In this document: piece by piece, positions 56,236 through 64,000 of the stretch | How positions within the stretch are numbered: the stretch's first letter is position 1 | Layout of the letters: each line of letters starts with the position of its first letter | Assembly (NCBI RefSeq): GCF_037325665.1 | Contig: NC_090261.1 | Coordinates: 68,723,498-68,787,497 of the forward strand | Length of the DNA stretch: 64,000 nucleotides | Direction: 5' to 3' | DNA from: Littorina saxatilis | Lineage: Eukaryota; Mollusca; Gastropoda; Littorinimorpha; Littorinidae | The notes under the pieces: generated by a model | The model's input: the letters and a program-made list of their open reading frames with translations, nothing else | Database searches by the model: none | Told to the model about the DNA's origin: nothing | Position numbers and translations under genes: made by a program

Positions 56236-57153
56236 TTTACATTTAGTCAAGTTTTGACTAAATGTTTCAACATAGAGGGGGAATCGAGACGAGGGTCGTG
56301 GTGTATGTGTGTGTGTGTGTGTGTGTGTCTGTGCGTGTGTGTGTGTGTGTGTGTGTCTGTGTCTGTGTCTGTGCGTGTGTGTGTGTGTGTGTGTAGAGCG
56401 ATTCAGACCAAACTACTGGACCGATCTTTATGAAATTTTACATGAGAGTTTCTGGGAATGATATCCCCGGATATTGTTTTTTTTTCCGATAAATACCTTT
56501 GATGACGTCATATCCGGCTTTTTGTAAAAGTTGAGGCGGCACTGTCACACCCTCATTTTTCAATCAAATTGATTGAAATTTTGGCCAAGCAATCTTCGAC
56601 GAAGGCCGGACTTTGGTATTGCATTTCAGCTTGGTGGCTTAAAAATTAATTAATGACTTTGGTCATTAAAAATCTGAAATTTGTAAAAAAAATATTTTTT
56701 TATGAAACGATCCAAATTTACGTTCATCTTATTCTTCATCATGTTCTGATTCCAAAAACATATAAATATGTTATATTTGGATTAAAAACAAGCTCTGAAA
56801 ATTAAAAATATAAAAATTATGATCAAAATTAAATTTTCCAAATCAATCTAAAAACACTTTCATCTTATTCCTTGTCGGTTTCTGATTCCAAAAACATATA
56901 GATATGATATGTTTGGATTAAAACCACGCTCAGAAAGTTAAAACGAAGAGAGGTACAGAAAAGCGTGCTATCCTTCTCAGCGCAACTACTACCCCGCATT
57001 TCTTGTCAATTTCACTGCCAGGCTTTGCCACGAGCGGTGGACTGACGATGCTACGAGTATACGGTCTTGCTGAAAAAATGCATTGCGTTCAGTTTCATTC
57101 CGTGAGTTCGACAGCTTGACTAAATGTTGTATTGTCGCCTTACGCGACTTGTT
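56236..57153 (+). mobile_element. Dispersed repeat R-A, copy 3, full length
   Basis: Same start palindrome, (TG)n tract (longer here), TGACGTCATATCCGGC block and end CGCCTTACGCGACTTGTT as copy 2 at 6514-7370. About 918 bp, non-coding. From 57154 to 57852 nothing is recognised. Confidence 0.88.
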
Positions 57154-57852
57154 TGTATTTGATTTGCTAACAATGAGTTTATAAACGGCCATTTTAAGAA
57201 TAAAACAACACAAACACTAACAATACCCATAAAAGTTCTGCTTAATAAGAAAAACGTTTCTGCTATAGTTCAGTGTAACCGGGTTTCTTCTAAATGCATA
57301 ATAATGATAATAATAATAATAAGAAGAAGAATGAGAAGAACAAAAAGAATTTGTGTATGGACATTTTGATTCTAAAATCCACCTGTTGAATCTAAGGGCA
57401 TTAAGCACAACTGGTTGTTCTGTGAGAAACACAAATTCCGGAGTTGCCTCCCTGTAACCATATAAAGCTTTCACTCATTCCAGCGAAGGAATTTTTTAAC
57501 AAACATATTGCACACATTTTCATAAAGAGAAATATCATTTTAATGGTTTATTCTTCACCAGTACGGCAATAGAGTTATGAACTAACACTTTGCATTGAAA
57601 CTGCGACATTTGCCATTTCGACGCGCTGGCCGGCAAGGTGATGCAGTCGCCGTTTCCCGCGCTTTTCTGTCAAGCGCTGTACAATCGAAGAAAGGGCTAC
57701 TTGAGAAGGCTAAAAAAATAAAATAATAAAATAGTTGAATAATGCAACACTCGCAGCGTGTTGCAATTTGCATTATACAAAGCAAATAAAGAATACAATT
57801 TATCGCATAAGCTGTAAAGTATATGATGTTTATATTCCCGATTTTGGTATCG

Positions 57853-57925
57853 GCCCGGTTAGCTCAGTCGGTAGAGCACGGGACTCTTAATCCCGGGGTC
57901 GTGGGTTCGAGCCCCACATTGGGCG
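57853..57925 (+). tRNA. tRNA-Lys (anticodon CTT)
   Basis: A complete 73-nt cloverleaf: acceptor stem GCCCGGT with ATTGGGC (two G-U pairs), discriminator G, A box TTAGCTCAGTCGGTAGAGC, anticodon loop CTCTTAA with CTT at 57886-57888, B box GGTTCGAGCCC. A TTTTT pol III terminator begins at 57929. No intron and no CCA, as expected of a nuclear gene. It decodes AAG. Confidence 0.95.
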
Positions 57926-57928
57926 ATA

Positions 57929-57933
57929 TTTTT
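57929..57933 (+). terminator. Pol III terminator of tRNA-Lys
   Basis: Five T residues begin four bases after the discriminator base. Confidence 0.85.
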
Positions 57934-59304
57934 CTCAACATATCCTTTTTTTTATTTATTTTTTTTAAATTTTTAGGACTATAATTTTGTTTTGCGTTTT
58001 ATGTATTTAGGAATTATTATTTTTGTAGTCTTGCTTAACATACTTTACTAGAAATGCCCATGGTATATTTGTGTGTGTTTGGGTGTATCCGATTGCCATT
58101 GGTTTCACATTATATAAGAGGGAGGGGTATGTGCTAGAGTGGCAGTAGGAACCGTACTAAAAATTCTAAATGAATCTTAAAGTGTAACTAAACAGACATT
58201 TTGAAGTGTCAGCTTTACTGAATTGCTTTATGTTTTGTCCAAGTATAGACCTGTAGAAGCGATACTGGACGATTTTTCCAACGTTTACTGTGTTTTCTGA
58301 TTTACTACGATTTTTTAAAAGTGTTGAACCCATTTCAGATTTACCTGCTTATCTGTTCTTGATTTGATACTTCCAAAGAACAAGTGGTACTTTGAGTTCC
58401 GGTTTTATGTTTTAACCAATCAGAATTTGGTTCCTAAATAAAATCGTCTGCTGCCTGTCCCAGCAGAGTCGGCAACAAGCACTGCTTGCCACATGTGTGA
58501 TGTTAACAACAGAAATAGCCATAAATTGGGCAAGGTAGCAATGTAAATGAATTGGATCTAACTAATGTGCTTGTACTGCATCTCTGGCCTTTGAATTCAC
58601 TCCAAATGTACTGGCTCAGCGTGAGAGGCAACATCCTGTCGAAGTCGTAAGCACGAGGCTGACTGGGAGATTATTATTCGAAGAGCATGCTGAAACGGAT
58701 TGTAAGTACAATATTTTACATGTTCTCGACATTTCTGTTGATCTTTCCTTAACTTTAATTGTTTCCTTGATTTAAAACCCTAGGGCTTGTATTTTCAGTT
58801 GTGATACTAAGCACGTATCTTTACCACAGTATCTGATCACTTCACACTTGAATTTTGGAATGATGAAGTGGAATTATTTCTGGATCTAATTTATTCCTTG
58901 TTCTCCCCCTCTCGATTCCTTTTTTCGCCACATATGTATTGTCGTGTAAGGGGGTAGATGCGTGTACTGGCTGATTTTTTTACTTCGGTCAGATACAGAT
59001 GATTGGAAAAAACACTTGTCAAGGATTTCAGAATTTAATAGATCTGTTCGAAGTTTTTACGGGATGGGTCCTGTTACAATACAGACTGAATGTGCCCAAG
59101 ATGAACTTTTGATTAAACATACACACACAAATGAATCTCTTGATTTTGTTATACGGCGAATGTCCAGTTTCCACCACCACGTCTGTGGTATGTTTTTATG
59201 CTGTTTGATTGAATAGACTGACGTGCATTCTCTCGCAAATGTGCGCGCGTGTGTGTTTGTCTGTGCCTCAGACTTATTAATCAAAGATGATGTTGCACAT
59301 TGCA
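57934..59304. other. Unrecognised, with weak gene-start signals
   Basis: TATATAAG lies at about 58111. At 58687 ATGCTGAAACGGATT is followed by a perfect GTAAGT donor. Either could be chance in AT-rich DNA. A frame at 58962-59216 has no family match. I do not call a gene. Confidence 0.25.
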
Positions 59305-59629
59305 GATCTATGCGACAGGAGCAAGTGGACAAGACAGCTACATTTGTCTGAGCGAAGATCCAACGGTAAGCTCTTTTATATTAGCCAAAGACAGCGAGCC
59401 TGGGTGCATGCATGCAAGCTTCTATCATGTTCGTGTGAGTGCTGCAGGGCTATTAGACGACTTTTCATTATTCTTGATTTGGAGATCCATGCAGGGTATT
59501 AGAAAGTGCAGAATATACACGTTTGAACAAATACGATGTGTGTTTGCAACAAACAAACATTGTATTTGTTTAAAGTATCACAAATATTTATTACCTGTAT
59601 CTGCATGTTTTGATAATGATGAAGGGTAA
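59305..59629 (+). other. Possible exon or open frame, unrecognised
   Basis: A good acceptor (CACATTGCAG) precedes IYATGASGQDSYICLSEDPT, which ends at ACG|GTAAGC, a good donor at 59364. The frame also stays open past the donor for about 88 more codons (VSSFILAKDSEPG...). No family is recognised. Confidence 0.22.
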
Positions 59630-61365
59630 ATTACTTTGACGTGTGCTTTTTTTTTAACCACACTGATAACGAATGATAGAAACACAGACACACTTAATAA
59701 CATATCCACAAAAATTGTAACAATAAATGTAAGCTGAACAATGCCTGCAACACATTTCAGGCCTCAGAAGGAAGTAATTATGAGATTCAGACAGAGAGAG
59801 AAAGCCCAACACGAAACCAGTTGTGACATTTTTTATTTCATTATGTAATATTAAAAACACGACAACAACGTATTTCCTGTACTTAGTTTCGTGCAATTAT
59901 GGATTGCAAAGTATGTCTAATTGAGTGGCATAAAGAGGCACAGTTGCATGAAAAACCAACTCGGATCTTGACTAGGATCAGGATTTTACATGGACACAAC
60001 CTAGAATTTAACATCCTGGGGGGAGGGGGGTACTGCGCCTTTCACATCAAGATGTAAAGATCTATTTTAAATAATACTTATTAGAAGGGAACAAAATCAA
60101 ACAAACTACAACAATCGTTCCGAGGGGAAAGAATTACCTCTTCCGAAGAAATTACCTCCCTTGCTTTTCTTGTCGTGACTTATGTAGAGTAAAGTGAATA
60201 GAAAGTGAATCAGTCAGTAACAAAAAAACCCACAACATTTCTTAAGATCAATGAGGAGTCTTGAAGTATTTGTCAATGTTAATCTTGTATGCATAACAGA
60301 TAATATATTACGGATTGATAATTAAAGACAATCGTCTCTTCTACAGGGTTGACCCCCCTAAAAAGGACACCCACAACCATGCACATTACTTCTGCATCTG
60401 TTGAACCAATTATTTTATATATGGTATTCATTAACTTCAGTTTATGTTCTGCCTTTCCAGTAAGTGGCAATTTTGTAAATTGAATGGTCTGACTTTTGTG
60501 CAATTTTAATTTTTTTCTCCAAATTCGGGGGTCGACTAAACAGAACGAGTTTTGACATTGAGCGGTAGCCATTTTTACCTAATTTAAACCCTTCAGGCTT
60601 TTACCTTTTTGATTATTTTGAATGTCTGAGTATGTAAAAACATCCCCTTCAACCTCCAGGCTATCGATGACCTGAAGAAAGCATGCAGTTACAGCTAGGT
60701 TCAGGGCAATCCTCAGACACGAAAGCGTTGGTGTCATTGGTGATGCAAAAGTTAGATAATTTAACCTACAAATTTGACATTTTGTGAACTGCACATGCAT
60801 AAAATCAAGTTTAAGTATGCTGAATATGAAGTTATCCAGTCAATTGGTGTAGAAGTTATAGCATTTCTGTCAGTTAACAGTATTTAAAATCTCTAAAGTA
60901 AAATCTGACATATTCGAAAGTTTTGCATAAACACCCAGACAATTTTTACGATATTCTCCTAAGCTTCTCCACTTCTCAGCCCTGTCTTGGAAATGAATTC
61001 GAATAAGGCAGTCAAAATAACTTAGTTTGGAGCACCCATCAATCAGAATAAGCATTAACTTTTGACACAGGAAATATCTTCTACCGAAAGCTCTCCTGGT
61101 TTTATTCTACATTTTTCCTGCATAATGGTAACAAATATAATAATAAATCTAAACAACGAAGTGACTGTGGTAAGATGAACAAAGTTAAAAAACAAAGGAT
61201 TACTGTAAATGGTTTACGAATCGAAATCTAAACAAGTTTTAATGATAAATAAAATGATAAAAAAATTTAAAAAAAAAAAAAGCTAACGTCCTCGCATTTG
61301 TCCAGAATTATTCCATGTTTAACATGGGAACAGAGGGATAATTGGTCTAAAGAATTTTTAAAAAG
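59630..61365. other. AT-rich, with one dispersed repeat fragment
   Basis: GAATGGTCTGACTTTTGTGC at about 60480, with CAAATTCGGGGGTCGACTAA, recurs diverged near 49215 in xylanase intron 5. The remaining sequence is unrecognised. Confidence 0.5.
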
Positions 61366-61400
61366 GAGGGTTAGGGTAACCCTAACCTACCCTAACCCTC
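61366..61400. repeat. Telomere-like inverted repeat
   Basis: GAGGGTTAGGGTA and TACCCTAACCCTC form a perfect 13-base inverted pair, with ACCCTAACC between them. The hexamer is the animal telomere unit TTAGGG in head-to-head arrangement, only a few units long. Confidence 0.85.
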
Positions 61401-61731
61401 TTTGGACTATCTGTATGCAATGCCCGCTATAGGTGAAAGACTTGTGTGGAAGCCATGGAAGAATGCATCGCTGTTGTGCTGGTTCAGCTTGAGGTCCTGT
61501 CCTAGCGAATATCCTGCACACACAAAAACACGACTTTTTAAGCCACTTATGTTGCATTCCGTGACATAGCTTTGTTAAAACCGTGTGCCTGATAATAATG
61601 ACAGATTTTGTTGATATACATTTATTTTAAGACACCCCATATAATATTGTTTGACAATCTCTTTCAACATAGTTTACGAATCACCAATGTGTATACAAAC
61701 GCAAATAACCCACAGGTCAATAAATTACTTT

Positions 61732-61734
<3 letters not shown>

Positions 61735-61812
<78 letters not shown>
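61735..61812. repeat. (GA)n microsatellite
   Basis: A nearly pure GA run. A T run joined to a G run (61939-61968) follows downstream. Confidence 0.95.
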
Positions 61813-61815
<3 letters not shown>

Positions 61816-62239
61816 AAACTAGAAAATGTGTGCTATATAAAACAAGGATAATCACTGTCAAATCTTTGCTTGTACCTGCATGGTGTTTACTGCGCTATAT
61901 ACACAACCTGTTTTATTTCATTTATTTATTTATTTATTTATTTTTTTTTGGGGGGGGGGGGGGGGGGATGTTTTGTGATGAGGGTTTTTTCAAAGCCTTT
62001 ACTGCTTTAGTCATTGAATCCACCCGACTTCGATTTATTGTTCAGTGATGGGTAATTGTGTGACCAACTATGTAAGTTAGTGATTGTTCTGGCTTCATAC
62101 AATGACATTGCATTAATTTTATAAGTGTATGTGTGTGTGTTTCAGGCAAAAGCTGATATTACAGTCCTAGTTGTATGCAGTACCTCTGCTTCTTCGTTCA
62201 GGAATCAAAGTATACAATCTAAACCGATTATTTTGTTCA

Positions 62240-62346
62240 ATAATGTTCAGCTTACCATCCCGAAGGAGGCAGTAACGTGCCGAGATATTGATTATAGATA
62301 TTAACGTACCTAACCTGGTTACTGGTGTGTTTTCTTTTTATTTCAA
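62240..62346 (+). repeat. Dispersed repeat fragment shared with 45800-45915
   Basis: CCCGAAGGAGGCAGTAACGT, then CCTAACCTGGTTACTGGTGT and GTTTTCTTTTTATTT, in the same order as the intron 8 copy. Confidence 0.6.
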
Positions 62347-62605
62347 TAATGTAAATGTGTGACAACTTGCAGGGTACTTGATGTTCAGAGCAATTTTTCT
62401 GGCAAAAGACCTTTTATGGATCAAAAAAAACTTTTGTCGTGGTGCACAAGTCAATCAATTTGGTTGATAAATAATTTGTGCTGCATTTTCCCTGGTTCCA
62501 AAACGTAGTATGTATTACCACATGTCCTTACCTGTCATTGGCATCACATGATTCTCTGCAAGCAGTCTTTTGTGGAAATACGTCATTTAACACTTGCACT
62601 TATAG

Positions 62606-62992
62606 TTGGGCTGATGGGGTCTATGTCGACCAAAAGAGTGGGATTCCCTGTAGGTCGAGTTCCTGTAGGTGGATTCCCTGTATACCTAAGACTTTAAAAT
62701 TGGCAATCTAGTATACAGGGAATCCCACAGGGTGCAGTTTTTCAATAAAACTTGCAAACCATACTCGAAGAAATATCAAAAAAAGATCGAAAAACATCAA
62801 ATTCTAACGATGTCGCTAAGCATCACGTGACTTTCATTGATATTAGCAAAACGCTACAGGAACTACACCCTGTGGTATTCCCTGTATACAAGATTGCCAA
62901 TTTTAAAGTCTTAGGTATACAGAGAATCCACCTACAGGAACTCGACGTACAGTGAATCCCATTCTTTTGGTCGACATAGACCCCATCAGCTA
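62606..62992. mobile_element. Foldback element containing a SINE S3 segment in both arms
   Basis: CTGATGGGGTCTATGTCGAC at the left is mirrored by GTCGACATAGACCCCATCAG at the right. Arms run 62611-62737 and 62863-62990 around a loop of about 125 bp. Both arms hold CTAAGACTTTAAAATTGGC in opposite orientation, identical to the body of the SINE at 12436-12745 just behind its tRNA head. No ORF. Confidence 0.88.
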
Positions 62993-64000
62993 TAGTAGGT
63001 GGCTGTGGAACGGTAGACATGCAACGACAACGAACAACAAAAGACAAAGTGTGGAGTACACTCATTTTTCTTAACATACGCTAAGTTTCTTTGAGAATGC
63101 TCCAAGTGAAAATCAGGGGTTCCTAGGCCTGATATCACAATTAAACAGCTTCTTCTCAGAATCAGGAGGGAAAAAACGAGATGTCGTGACAAGAACGGAC
63201 AGCAGCAGCAGCAACAACAACATTGCTAAATCGTCGCTTTAACAAAATTTCATGTTTAGTATCGCAGACAAAGCACGGCTACTGATCCGACCAAAGCCAC
63301 ACTTCATGCACGATGGGCACATTGTTATGGCCAGCTTGTTAACGTGAGCATTGTGTATGTTTTACATAGAATTGAATGTGTTTGTCGTTGTGTCTGTCAT
63401 CTATCCTAGTCGTTTGATTTAGAATAAAGCAAACTTATTACAATGACGATTTTCTTCGGTTTTTGATGAAGGATTGGCATCAAGACTTTTCCTATTTTCC
63501 AACTCTGCCACCATACACTGGCCGTTCAGGTCTGCATGTCGACCACATGGTGTGTGATCAGATTTTTCGGACATGTTCACAATGCTTACATGACCACCAA
63601 ATGGAAAATCAGTTGGTATTTGTTATGTTTTTGTGTAAGCACAATCTTCATACAAGTAAACAGAAACAGTTTTGTTGCAAACAGAGCCTTCATAAGAAAA
63701 AAATGCTTCTATGTCAAACTACATACCCCCTTTTTGCGTAAAATATACCCATAAATTCTGGACATCATATTTTTATTTTTTTTCACAACAATGAAACCAA
63801 ACTTTGGCATATGTTTTAGCAATATATTCACAATAAAACCTATGAGTTTGAAGGCTGCATCTTGTTTTGTTTATTTTTGAGAATTTTTTTGCAAACCCAT
63901 GCAAATGGCCAGTTTCTGGGGAGAGACTGGGGAGATAATGGCCAGTATAGAAAGAGTTAATAAGTAAACTAATGTCAGAAGTACATGTAGGTATTTACCT
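62993..64000. other. No recognised feature
   Basis: AT-rich. A frame at 63463-63741 (FPTLPPYTGRSGLHVDHMVC...) lacks a family match. I see no repeat boundary. Confidence 0.4.

Overview
The window looks like nuclear DNA of a gastropod mollusc, probably a periwinkle-like caenogastropod (Littorina or a relative). That is an inference. It rests on a spliced, secreted GH10 xylanase with an N-terminal carbohydrate-binding module, on short exons with GT-AG introns, and on repeat families I associate from memory with Littorina and other molluscs. There is no operon structure, no rRNA, no CRISPR array and no recognisable LTR element. About 60 to 70 percent of the window is mobile-element debris or tandem repeat.

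Layout. 1-13.2 kb: dispersed repeats, a 5'-truncated RNase-H-type LINE (about 3.4-6.0 kb, minus strand) sitting inside an older repeat, several tRNA-derived SINEs, and a 34-bp minisatellite that grew inside a SINE (11.36-12.25 kb). 13.30-13.46 kb: first coding exon of a globin gene on the minus strand, next to a tandem array of T-arm-like motifs. 16-26 kb: a TA-flanked MITE, 43-bp and 23-bp minisatellites and more SINEs. 27.3-33.3 kb: foldback elements, including one 1.3-kb inverted repeat, LINE fragments and a small hairpin MITE family. 37.86-53.05 kb: one complete 12-exon xylanase gene on the minus strand. Its introns carry a 4.9-kb 28-bp satellite, CAGA-type microsatellites, MITEs, SINEs and decayed partial copies of exon 11. 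53-57 kb: a SINE, a roughly 29-bp minisatellite and more repeats. 57.85 kb: a tRNA-Lys(CTT) gene. 58-64 kb: AT-rich sequence without a recognised gene, a telomere-like palindrome and a foldback element that has captured a SINE segment.

The convincing host genes are the xylanase (568 codons, all splice phases consistent), one globin exon and the tRNA. The xylanase would act outside the cell in the gut on plant or algal xylan. An extended GATA site lies just upstream of its start codon. I see no new multi-gene system. The most unusual items are the decoy copies of xylanase exon 11, the two-site mosaic satellite in its intron 8, the minisatellite born inside a SINE, and the shared SINE body carrying two different tRNA heads.
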